Source: an uncultured Roseiflexus sp.
GTDB taxonomy: Bacteria; Chloroflexota; Chloroflexia; Chloroflexales; Roseiflexaceae
NCBI GenBank assembly: GCA_937935075.1
Contig: CALGYB010000168.1
Coordinates: forward strand, 1-36,731
Reading direction: 5' to 3'
Length of the DNA stretch: 36,731 nt
Shown: one piece after another, positions 22,835 to 30,175 of the stretch
Position numbering within the stretch: the first letter of the stretch is position 1
Layout: each line of letters starts with the position of its first letter
The notes under the pieces: generated by a model
Database searches by the model: none
What the model was told of the DNA's origin: nothing
What the model saw: only the letters and a program-made list of their open reading frames with translations
Translations under genes and position numbers: made by a program

Positions 22835-23956
22835 TTACGCCAGGGGTATCTGTCGAACGTGACGCTGATGGCGCAGCGCCGCCTCGAGGTCTCGATAGGT
22901 GCGCATCTTTCGGAGATCGACGCCAATCCCGACGAGCGTCTGCGCCACTTCCGGGCGAATGCCGACCAGCACCGTCTCAGCGCCGAGCAACCGCGTCTGC
23001 TTTACAACGTCGAGCAGCCCCTGGGCAACCTGTTGATCCACCAGCGGAATGCCGCTGATGTCGAGAATGAGGCGCTGCGCCGTCGAGCGTTCGAGCGCGT
23101 GGAGCGCCCGATCCTGCAGCACGCTCAGGCGCTCGCTATCGAGCGCGCCCACCAGCGGAATGATCAGGGTATCGGCGCTGACCGGCAGCACCGGTACGCT
23201 CAATCCCTGAATGATTGCGCGTTGTTGACGAGTCTCTTCCAGCAGGCGCTCCTGAGCCGCAGCGCGGTCTCGCACTTCCGCCAGCGCTGCCTGCACCTCC
23301 GCCGTGCGTTCGGCAATCTTCACTTCCAGCGTCGCCTGAAACTCCTCCAGGCGCCGGCTGCGCTCCTGCGCTTCCTGCAATGTCGTGCGCAGCGTCTGCC
23401 CAAAAAGAGTGGTAAAGAGACCCAGAACGGCGGCGTTCACAACAAATCCTCCCAGATCGCCGAAGTTCCCTGCGCGCGATGCGGCAATGCCGACAAACGG
23501 AATATGCAGGATTTCGAGCACAATCGTCATCGCAACGAGGCTGCTGCTGAAGACAATCACGACGATCACCAACCGTCCGGTTCCCATCAGCCCGGCAAGC
23601 GCAATCGGCAGGGCGAACGCCAGCATCAAGGCGCCGCTGCTGTGGACGCCGGTGGCGAGCAATACGGCGCCGGTCACCAGCAGCAGCCCAAGGCAGCCAA
23701 GCACAAGCGCCGTCGCAAGGCGACCGCGCCGCACGAACACGATGCCTGCCACCTGAACCGGCACACTCGCCAGGATACTGCCCACAACGAATAATATCCC
23801 CGGAACAGGCGCCAGCGCCAGGAACGGCACAAACATACCGAAGAAGGCAAGTATGGCAACGCCGAGCAGCATCCCCTGAAGCAGAGACGCCTGGCGGTAC
23901 GTGGTGAGGTCGGTATACGGCAGCGATCTCAACCAGCGCTTGAACGCATTGATCAT
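22835..23956 (-). CDS. Six-helix membrane protein with coiled coil and C-terminal STAS domain
   Basis: A 373-residue protein. The N-terminal part (about 25-195) is a block of five or six hydrophobic helices. A long charged coiled coil follows (about 200-260, RSRRLEEFQATLEVKIAERT), then a STAS domain (about 270-368). The STAS core LILDISGIPLVDQQVAQGLL and GIRPEVAQTLVGIGV resembles RsbR/RsbS-type anti-sigma antagonists, with Ser in DISG and Thr in AQTLV at or near positions that are phosphorylated in RsbR. A membrane sensor input with stressosome-like output is inferred. The ATG at 23956 has a very strong ribosome site, GGAGGAGG. It is convergent with the response regulator gene, 24 nt between stop codons. 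Confidence 0.85.
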   Translation of the reverse strand: MINAFKRWLRSLPYTDLTTYRQASLLQGMLLGVAILAFFGMFVPFLALAPVPGILFVVGSILASVPVQVAGIVFVRRGRLATALVLGCLGLLLVTGAVLLATGVHSSGALMLAFALPIALAGLMGTGRLVIVVIVFSSSLVAMTIVLEILHIPFVGIAASRAGNFGDLGGFVVNAAVLGLFTTLFGQTLRTTLQEAQERSRRLEEFQATLEVKIAERTAEVQAALAEVRDRAAAQERLLEETRQQRAIIQGLSVPVLPVSADTLIIPLVGALDSERLSVLQDRALHALERSTAQRLILDISGIPLVDQQVAQGLLDVVKQTRLLGAETVLVGIRPEVAQTLVGIGVDLRKMRTYRDLEAALRHQRHVRQIPLA

Positions 23957-24485
23957 GCGAGCCTCCTCCACAAATGGATTTGTGAGTCGGATAAGAACGA
24001 GACGTCTATCTCCATGCCAAAAGGCGCTGCGGCGCCCTGGCGCCTGCATTCACTACGAGGGGATTGCGAGTGCGAACGTGGCAATGGGGGGCGGTCGGGA
24101 GACAACGCACATCACGCGCTGCTCGATGATGCGCGCTGAACCCGTGCGCGGCTTGCGCATCATTGACGTTGATGATTTTACGCAACATTGTATCACAAGC
24201 ACCGGTATCTCATCAGGAAGATCAACCGGATATGAGACCATCTCGTGACCGGCATCGGCTTCCACCGGCTCCGCCAACGCCAGCCGCTCTCACCAGCATC
24301 GGCTTCCACCGGCTCCGCCAACGCCAGCCGCTCTCACCAGCATCGGCTTCCACCGGCTCCGCCAACGCCAACTGCTGCGGGAATCGTCGGCGGATATGTA
24401 TTGACGCGCCTCGTGGCATCTTCTACAATCGCCGGGGGCGACTGCGCCCCGCTGAGTGCTCAGTGCGCAAACAAGGAGTGTCGTC
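23957..24485. other. Intergenic region with tandem repeats
   Basis: A region of 529 bp between the STAS gene (leftward) and the mutase gene (rightward). A 44-bp tandem array fills 24252-24372. No clear promoter with both boxes was found for either gene; TTCTACAATC at 24421-24430 offers a TACAAT-type -10 for the mutase. Short open frames here are products of the repeats. Confidence 0.55.
24252..24372. repeat. 44-bp tandem repeat, about 2.8 copies
   Basis: Units begin at 24252, 24296 and 24340 with GCATCGGCTTCCACCGGCTC. The copies are essentially identical; the last is cut short. Inside each unit the word GGCTTCCACCGGCTCCGCC resembles the hairpin core GGCTTCGACAGGCTCAGCC of the MITE-like family 1, so the array may be an amplified, diverged piece of it. 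No variable spacers are present, so it is not CRISPR. Confidence 0.9.
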
Positions 24486-26000
24486 GTGTCCCATCTCAAT
24501 CTGAGCATGTTCAAAGCCTACGATATTCGCACGCCAGCATCACAGTTGACCCTCGATCTCTCCGAGCGGTTGGCGTATGCCGAGGCGTTCTATTTCCGCG
24601 AGCACCTGGGCGCCAGGAAAGTCGTGCTCTGCCGCGATGCACGTCTTTCTGGCGCCCGGTATCTCGAACAGGGCATCCGCATCTTCCGCGACCTGGGGTT
24701 TGAGGTCCTGGCAGCGCCCCAGGTCAGTTCCGCCTGCCTGTTCTACTATACCTGCATGCGCCATCCGGATGCAGCGGGGATTATGTACGGCGCATCACAC
24801 AACCCCGGGAGCGACACCGGGCAAAAGATTGTCGCGCCCGGCGTGCAACCGATCGCAGATGGATGCGGTCCTGGCGGCGGGTTGCAGGCGCTGCGCGAAT
24901 TGTACGAACGCGGTGTGCGCCCTGAGCCGCTGCGTGGCGGCAGATTGCGCCTGGTCGATTATCTCGATGATTACGTGCACGACGCCATGCGCCTGGCTGG
25001 CGTCGGACCAGGCGCGCTTTCGGGGTTGCGGATCGTGCAGGATTTCCTCTCCGGAGCGGCAGGGCAGGAGATGCTGCTGGCGTTCACTGCCGCAGGTGCG
25101 GAGGTCGAGCCGCGTCATCTGGCGCCGGATGGTCATTTTCCGGCGGGAGCGCCCAATCCGGCGGTGCATGCGTCGATTGCGCCATCGCTGGAACTGTTGC
25201 GCCAGGGCGGGTTCGACTTCGGCATGTTCTTCGACGGCGACGGCGACCGTCTCGACATCGTTGCGCCCGATGGACGGCAACTCAGCCCGGCGTTCAACCT
25301 CGTCGCACTGGCGCCGCGGCTGCGCGCCATTTTTCCCGACATTTCCCATCCCAACCTGTATGTCGATCTCAAAGCCAATCCGCTGGCGATCATGCGCATC
25401 GCGCGGCAGGGATTCGGGGTGCACAGTATCCGCAATGGCCACTCACAGATCAAGCAAACGTTAGGAAAATATGCCGCTGCCGGATTCATCGCCGCAGTCG
25501 AGGAGTCGTCACACTACTACCTGACCATCCGCCACGAGGGGATGGTCTTTCCAACTGAAAATACGCTCTTCTTTGCGCTCCTGACAGCGCGCGCCTGGCG
25601 GGAGGATCCGTCGCTCTACCGCGACCTGATCGATCTGCAACATTCGACGTTCCGCGAGCGCGAATGGGGGTACCACTTCCCGAACGACGACCTGCGTGCT
25701 GCGGCGCTGGCAGCCGTCGAAGAAGCCTTTGTGCGCAGCGGCTGGAAGGCGATACGCCATATGGCGGATGGCGTCGATATGGACGCGACATTGCTGCGTG
25801 ACGGGCTGCCCTTCATCATCGACGCCGATACGCCGCTGACGAAGGAATGGACACAGGTGGCACAGCGCGCCTCGCAGAGCGAAAAGGGGCTGGCACGCTG
25901 GGAGGTGACGGCGGGGACAGCAGCGCGCCGCGACGCAGCCGTGCGCCTGATCGAAGAAACGGTTCGGCGCTTTCAGGCGGGACCGCGCTACGTCGGGTAA
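24486..26000 (+). CDS. Phosphomannomutase/phosphoglucomutase-family protein
   Basis: A 504-residue alpha-D-phosphohexomutase relative, longer than the usual ~450. Visible: FKAYDIR at the N-terminus, the phosphoserine loop GASHNPGSDTG with Ser104, the metal loop DGDGDR at 249-254, and the sugar-recognition loop VEESSH at 337-342 (family G-E-x-S-G-H). In domain 4 the phosphate-binding loop (usually R-x-S-x-T-x-P) is not recognisable; the matching region reads FIIDADTPLTKEW. It could still be a mutase, but this missing loop is a caution. The GTG start at 24486 is chosen for AAGGAG seven nt upstream. The likely role is interconversion of hexose 1- and 6-phosphates for polysaccharide synthesis. 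Confidence 0.82.
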   Translation: MSHLNLSMFKAYDIRTPASQLTLDLSERLAYAEAFYFREHLGARKVVLCRDARLSGARYLEQGIRIFRDLGFEVLAAPQVSSACLFYYTCMRHPDAAGIMYGASHNPGSDTGQKIVAPGVQPIADGCGPGGGLQALRELYERGVRPEPLRGGRLRLVDYLDDYVHDAMRLAGVGPGALSGLRIVQDFLSGAAGQEMLLAFTAAGAEVEPRHLAPDGHFPAGAPNPAVHASIAPSLELLRQGGFDFGMFFDGDGDRLDIVAPDGRQLSPAFNLVALAPRLRAIFPDISHPNLYVDLKANPLAIMRIARQGFGVHSIRNGHSQIKQTLGKYAAAGFIAAVEESSHYYLTIRHEGMVFPTENTLFFALLTARAWREDPSLYRDLIDLQHSTFREREWGYHFPNDDLRAAALAAVEEAFVRSGWKAIRHMADGVDMDATLLRDGLPFIIDADTPLTKEWTQVAQRASQSEKGLARWEVTAGTAARRDAAVRLIEETVRRFQAGPRYVG

Positions 26001-26048
26001 AGTGAACGACTCACAACCGTAGGTGAACCATTCTTTTCTTTGTGAAGT

Positions 26049-26077
26049 TTGACACAAATTATTCCATGTGATAGACT
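26049..26077 (+). promoter_or_regulatory. Strong promoter of the heme synthase fusion gene
   Basis: TTGACA (26049-26054), a 17-nt spacer, and TAGACT (26072-26077) preceded by the extended TGA. This is the best sigma-70-type promoter in the window. The transcript should start near 26084, leaving about 73 nt before the ATG at 26157. Confidence 0.75.
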
Positions 26078-26156
26078 CGGACCGACAGACGCCCCAAGGG
26101 AATCTGCACAGGCACATCCCTGGTTCTTCCGGTCACCCCGGCTTCAGGAGGTCCAC

Positions 26157-27770
26157 ATGCGCCGTGAGAACGCGCGAATTCTTGCTCTCTCACAGGTCCG
26201 ATCATCCTGGGTGTTCATTGTCCTGGCGCTTGTCGCGTATGGCGCCGTTCTGGCAGGCAGCGTTGCAAGCGATGCAACCGGCGCTGCGGTGAGCAGCATC
26301 GCAACTGCGGCATTGGGGTTGGCGCTTGCCCTGTACACCGGTATGCGCACCAGCGCAGCGCCGGTGCGTCTTGGCGGGCGCGCGGCTGCCGCCCGCCGCG
26401 CTTATCTGACCCTGGCGTTCGCCGCTATCGGCGTGCTGTACCTGGCATTGGTCGCCGGCGCGCTCAACACGAGTGCAGGCACGCTGTGGGCATGCCAGAC
26501 GTGGCCGGGATGCGATGGGGCTGGCAATGGCGCCTGGCTTGCGCTGGCGCACCGCGGGCTGGCCAGCGTCGCCACGCTGCTGATCGCGGCGCTCGCGGTG
26601 CAAACCTGGCGCATCAGGCACGAACGCGCACTGCGTGTTATGGCAGCGTGGGCGCTGGGATTGATGCTGGCGCAAACCATCGTTGGTCTGGTGCAGGTGC
26701 TCCTGGCGCAGGCTGGCGACTCGCTGCCGGTGTCTGTTGCGCGTCTGACGCACCTGGGGTTGAGCGCCACAGCGTGGGGCGCGCTGGTCGTGCTGGCGAC
26801 GCTGGCGCTGCGCCGTCCGTTTCCTGCGGTGGCTGCGGCGAAATCGCCATCATCGGCAACGGTTGCGCACCCTGGCATAACCGATACGACGCTGCTGGCG
26901 GGCAGGCCGTCGCTGCTGAAGGACTACATCAGCCTGACCAAGCCCGGGGTCATCTCGCTGCTCATTCTGACGACGATCACCAGTATGTACATCACGCCAG
27001 CCGGCGTTCCGGAATTGGCGCTGGCGCTCTGGACGGCGCTCGGTGGCTGGTTGATGGCGTCGGGGTCGCATGCTATCAACTGTTACCTGGATAAAGACAT
27101 CGACATCAACATGGGGCGCACCAGCCGGCGCCCGATTCCGAGCGGACGCATTCCGGCATGGCACGCGCTGGCGCTCGGCATTGCGCTCGGTGTGATTGCA
27201 TTCGCTATCCTGGCGATCTTCGTCAACTTGCTGGCGGCGCTGCTGGCGCTGGCAGGCTTCCTCTATTATGTCGTCATCTACACGATCTGGCTGAAGCGCA
27301 CCTCGAAGCACAACATCGTCATCGGCGGAGGTGCAGGCGCATTCCCGCCGCTGGTCGGCTGGGCGGCGGCGACCGGTTCGCTGGCGCCGGAGGCGCTGCT
27401 CCTGTGGCTGATTGTGTTCTTCTGGACACCGCCGCACTTTTGGGCGCTGGCGCTTATCCGCGAGAAGGATTATGCACGCGCCGGGGTGCCGATGCTGCCG
27501 GTGGTGGAAGGCGATGTCGAGACGCGCCGGCAGATCGTGCTCTACACCATCTATATGCTGGCGCTTACCGCGCTGCCGCCGCTGCTGGGGATGCTGGGGT
27601 GGTTCTACCTGCTGATGGCGGTAATCTTCGGCGGGGTGTTCCTGCACTACGCACTGAAACTTCGCCGCGATGGAACAACGACGACCGCCTGGGCGCTCTA
27701 CAAGTATTCACTGCTCTACCTGGCGCTCCTCTTCGTGGCAATGGTTGTGGATCGCATGGCGTTTGCATAG
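26157..27770 (+). CDS. ctaB: Fusion of a heme A synthase-like half (CtaA) and heme O synthase (CtaB)
   Basis: A 537-residue membrane protein with two parts. Residues 1-235 contain about six helices and a CtaA-like half: the Cys pair ACQTWPGC, then His in LAHRGLASV and His in RLTHLGLSA, the heme-ligand pattern of one CtaA half. Standard CtaA has two such four-helix halves. Residues from about 260 on are protoheme IX farnesyltransferase: LTKPGVISLL, the prenyl-diphosphate motif DKDIDINMGRTSRRP, a second Asp-rich segment near YARAGVPMLP, and about nine helices. CtaB makes heme O from heme B, and CtaA oxidises heme O to heme A for cytochrome oxidase. The ATG at 26157 follows AGGAGG. No oxidase subunit genes are nearby. 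Confidence 0.9.
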   Translation: MRRENARILALSQVRSSWVFIVLALVAYGAVLAGSVASDATGAAVSSIATAALGLALALYTGMRTSAAPVRLGGRAAAARRAYLTLAFAAIGVLYLALVAGALNTSAGTLWACQTWPGCDGAGNGAWLALAHRGLASVATLLIAALAVQTWRIRHERALRVMAAWALGLMLAQTIVGLVQVLLAQAGDSLPVSVARLTHLGLSATAWGALVVLATLALRRPFPAVAAAKSPSSATVAHPGITDTTLLAGRPSLLKDYISLTKPGVISLLILTTITSMYITPAGVPELALALWTALGGWLMASGSHAINCYLDKDIDINMGRTSRRPIPSGRIPAWHALALGIALGVIAFAILAIFVNLLAALLALAGFLYYVVIYTIWLKRTSKHNIVIGGGAGAFPPLVGWAAATGSLAPEALLLWLIVFFWTPPHFWALALIREKDYARAGVPMLPVVEGDVETRRQIVLYTIYMLALTALPPLLGMLGWFYLLMAVIFGGVFLHYALKLRRDGTTTTAWALYKYSLLYLALLFVAMVVDRMAFA

Positions 27771-27856
27771 GAGAAGGCGTTAGTTGAACGTGATGAAGGT
27801 GAAGCAAAGCACGAGGCAAGGGGCGAGGGGCGCGCGGCGGGATATGGGAAGTCTAA

Positions 27857-27977
27857 CCCTAACCTGGACACTCAAGGACATGGAGCGGCTGACGTTGGCT
27901 TCGACAGGCTCAGCCAACGTCAGCCGCTAGACGGTCAACACCGGTAGTGTACAGCATCTCGTTGACCGCTCTATGAG
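27857..27977 (-). mobile_element. MITE-like element, family 1 (truncated at one end)
   Basis: The perfect hairpin AGCGGCTGACGTTGGCT / AGCCAACGTCAGCCGCT lies at 27884-27928 with an 11-nt loop. The right end TTGACCGCTCTATGAG matches the family terminal repeat; the left terminal repeat is lost, leaving AACCTGGACACTCAAGG. Orientation is opposite to the copies at 15.7 and 36.4 kb. Confidence 0.75.
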
Positions 27978-28158
27978 AAATGGCGTGGGGGGCGCGAGAC
28001 GCGGGTCGAGAGGCATATGCTTCTCCCCGCGTCGCTCGTTGGTAAGGGAACATCAAACAGGGGACGTGAACGTTTCGATCACACAAAGGCACGAAGGCGA
28101 GAGCAGGAAAACGGCAGCGTGTACAAGCGACCTTACCCCTCGCCTCCGCTCCCCGGTT

Positions 28159-28298
28159 CTCATAGAGCGATCAACCAAAACCTGGACAATCAAGGACGTG
28201 GAGCGGCTGACGTTGGCTTCGACAGGCTCAGCCAACGTCAGCCGCTAGACGGTCAACACCGGCAAGTAGTGTGCACCAGCTAGTTGATGCTCTATCAG
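28159..28298 (-). mobile_element. MITE-like element, family 1 (best-preserved copy)
   Basis: 140 bp with both ends: CTCATAGAGCGATCAACCA at the left and TAGTTGATGCTCTATCAG at the right, an imperfect inverted repeat. The central perfect 17-bp stem lies at 28202-28246. No open frame of note and no transposase, so it would need an enzyme supplied elsewhere. Target duplication could not be fixed. Confidence 0.8.
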
Positions 28299-28333
28299 TT
28301 CTCGGTTCTCACACCCCCTAACCCCCCAGAGTA

Positions 28334-28342
28334 TGGTATCAT
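28334..28342 (+). promoter_or_regulatory. Extended -10 promoter of the alpha/beta hydrolase gene
   Basis: TGGTATCAT gives TATCAT with the TG of an extended -10. Transcription would start near 28349, so an ATG at 28341 that lies inside the -10 cannot be used and the ATG at 28371 is favoured. Confidence 0.5.
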
Positions 28343-28370
28343 GCTACTGAGAACAGCGCCGCCAATCCCG

Positions 28371-29189
28371 ATGATCGACGCACCAGCCATTTCGCCAATT
28401 GAAGCATTTTGTGACGTGAGTCGTCTGCGCTATAGCGCTGCCGGCGCCGGTGAGCGAGCCATCGTGCTGCTGCACGGATGGGGCGACACGAAAGAGATCT
28501 GGCGCGCCACGGTTGCAGCGCTAGCCACAGGCGCCCGTGTCTTCGCGCTCGATCTTCCGGGGCATGGCGGCTCGCCGCTCGACGGCGCAGAACGTATGCA
28601 GCACATTGCTCAGCGGGTAGCCGCATTCTGTACAGCGCAGCGACTCGATCGGGTCGCGCTGGTCGGGCACTCGATGGGGGGCAATGTGGCGCTGGAGTTG
28701 ACGCTGACCCACCCCCATCTGGCGGAACGTCTGGCACTGGTGGCGCCCGCAGCGCTGGGAACCGCAATGCCGCCCTACACGCGGTTGTATCTCCAGGATG
28801 GCTATGGGTGGGCGGCATTGCGTGCGTCGTTGATCTTCTATCAGGGATTAGAGGCGCTATCGCGCCACTGGCATCCAATCGCCAGCATGGAGCGCGTTCT
28901 GCCGGGACTGCGTCGCGCCGCGTTTGCCGCGCACCATGATCCCGAAGGGTTGCATCGTCTACTCAACGGGTTGTTCGCCAATTCACTCGAGGACCGCCTG
29001 GATCAGGTGCATGTCCCGACCCTCGTCATTAACGGCAATCTCGATGCAGTCGTGCCGGCCGCCCTATCGCAACGGGTTGCATCTGCGATTCCTGGCGCGC
29101 AGTTCGTCCTGCTGCGCGGTGCGCTGCACCACCCGATGGATGAACAACCGGAAGCGTTTCTGCGCGTATTACTGGAGTTTCTTGCCTGA
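28371..29189 (+). CDS. Alpha/beta hydrolase
   Basis: A 272-residue alpha/beta-hydrolase fold enzyme. The oxyanion loop region is VLLHGWGDTKEIW; the nucleophile elbow is VGHSMGG; the catalytic Asp lies in VINGNLDAVVP and the His in LRGALHHPMDEQ. All three catalytic residues are present, so it should be active, likely on an ester or amide. The cap region between the elbow and Asp is about 110 residues. No signal peptide is seen. The ATG at 28371 has no clear ribosome site. Its stop overlaps the ATG of a second, decayed alpha/beta hydrolase gene (TGATG), which suggests a tandem pair in the past. Substrate unknown. Confidence 0.85.
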   Translation: MIDAPAISPIEAFCDVSRLRYSAAGAGERAIVLLHGWGDTKEIWRATVAALATGARVFALDLPGHGGSPLDGAERMQHIAQRVAAFCTAQRLDRVALVGHSMGGNVALELTLTHPHLAERLALVAPAALGTAMPPYTRLYLQDGYGWAALRASLIFYQGLEALSRHWHPIASMERVLPGLRRAAFAAHHDPEGLHRLLNGLFANSLEDRLDQVHVPTLVINGNLDAVVPAALSQRVASAIPGAQFVLLRGALHHPMDEQPEAFLRVLLEFLA

Positions 29190-29687
29190 TGGAACTGACG
29201 CGCACAACCGTCACCGTCGCCGGAAGTGCGCCTGTGCGCCTGAGCGTGATCGATGCCGCACCCGCCGCTCACGCCCAGGGAACGATGGTGTTCATCCACG
29301 GTGCAGGCGGATGTGCGGAACAGTGGTTGCCGCAACTGATGCGCTTCAGCCGCAACTATCGCGTCATCGCTTTCGACCTTCGCGGCCATGGTCAGTCCGA
29401 AGCGCCGCGTTCCCTGGCGCGGCTGGGATCTGCTGCCGCAGATTACCACACCGACGCTCATTATCGGCGGGCAGTTCGATTTCATCGCGCCGCCGCCAGT
29501 GCTACAGCGCATGCACCGCCTGATGCCGCGAGCGCGCCTGGAAATTATCCGGTATGCCCGGCATCTGCTGCAACTCGAACGTCCGCAAGCGGTCAACCGC
29601 GCTATCGAGTATTTTATTGGCGTCCGGCGTAGCTGGCGCGGTGAGGTTGAAGGTGACGATATTCTCAGGGAGGAGGGTCTTCTGTGA
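29189..29687 (+). pseudogene. Alpha/beta hydrolase remnant with internal deletion and frameshift
   Basis: The first frame starts at the ATG 29189 and reads a normal hydrolase N-terminus to about codon 73: MVFIHGAGGCAEQWL and FDLRGHGQSEAP. It then shifts; the C-terminal part continues in the +1 frame from about 29410 as WDLLPQITTPTLIIGGQFD and YARHLLQLERPQAVNRAIEYF. About 100 residues, including the nucleophile Ser elbow and cap, are missing. Total coding content is near 165 residues versus about 270 expected. The Asp and His of the triad remain in the tail. The sequence is still clean outside the junction, so the loss looks recent, though an assembly error cannot be excluded. The tail frame ends by overlapping the next gene's GTG. 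Confidence 0.82.
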
Positions 29688-30139
29688 CTCGAATGCACGA
29701 TCCACGCCTGCCTGACATCTTGCGACGATTGCGCTGGTTGGCATTGCCGGAACGGTACGTTCTGGCCGGGATCGACCCACGCGAGTCGGCGGTGGTCATA
29801 CGCCTGCTTGGCGGCCTGCGCGCCCGTCTGTGGCAGTTGTTCGTCGCTCCCGACATGATCACCTTCATTTTGCCCGAGAACGACTGGCGCAGCATCAGCC
29901 CGGCATTCCCCCGCGCCCGCGTTGAACGTCCGTATCGCGTCGTCAGTTTCGACATCGATCTGCCGCCAGACCTGAGCGGCTTCCTTGCCCTCATCAGCGA
30001 CGCGCTGGCGGCGGAGTCGGTGCCGATCATGGCCATTTCCGGTTTCAGCCGCGACCACCTGCTGCTGCGCGAAGCCGATCTCGACCGCGCGCTCGCAGTG
30101 CTCGACTCGCTCGTGTCGTCCGCAGCAGCGGAGGGGTGA
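29684..30139 (+). CDS. ACT-domain protein (CASTOR/ACT_7-like)
   Basis: A 151-residue protein with two ACT-like halves. Segments typical of the family are WLALPERYVLAGIDP near the start, DMITFILPE followed by a region like WRSI, RVVSFDIDLPPDLSGFLAL, and SVPIMAISGFSRDHLLL in the second half. Proteins of this kind are small cytosolic regulators that bind amino acids; in animals the related CASTOR1 senses arginine. The ligand here is unknown. The GTG at 29684 is chosen for the ribosome site AGGAGGG six nt upstream, and it overlaps the pseudogene's stop as GTGA. It is in the same plus-strand row as the hydrolase genes. Confidence 0.8.
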   Translation: MTRMHDPRLPDILRRLRWLALPERYVLAGIDPRESAVVIRLLGGLRARLWQLFVAPDMITFILPENDWRSISPAFPRARVERPYRVVSFDIDLPPDLSGFLALISDALAAESVPIMAISGFSRDHLLLREADLDRALAVLDSLVSSAAAEG

Positions 30140-30175
30140 ACGCGCAACATATGCCCGACTTATCCATCATAACGT

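Larger units (their letters stand above)
27771..28370. other. Intergenic region holding two MITE-like copies
   Basis: 600 bp without a gene. Two reverse-oriented copies of the family 1 element occupy 27857-27977 and 28159-28298. The sequence between has short repeated words (ACGAAGG, GGTTCTC) and no coding signal. An extended -10 lies at the right edge. Confidence 0.75.

Noticed and set aside
24252-24372. Possible CRISPR array
   Set aside because: Repeats are directly adjacent with no variable spacers, and no cas gene is present.
26850-27647. Minus-strand open frame of 265 codons, Gln/Arg rich
   Set aside because: Antisense to the CtaB domain; the composition is typical of antisense of a hydrophobic membrane protein.
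29003-30058. Minus-strand open frame of 351 codons
   Set aside because: It runs across the opposite strand of three genes (hydrolase, remnant, ACT protein), which have clear motifs and ribosome sites.
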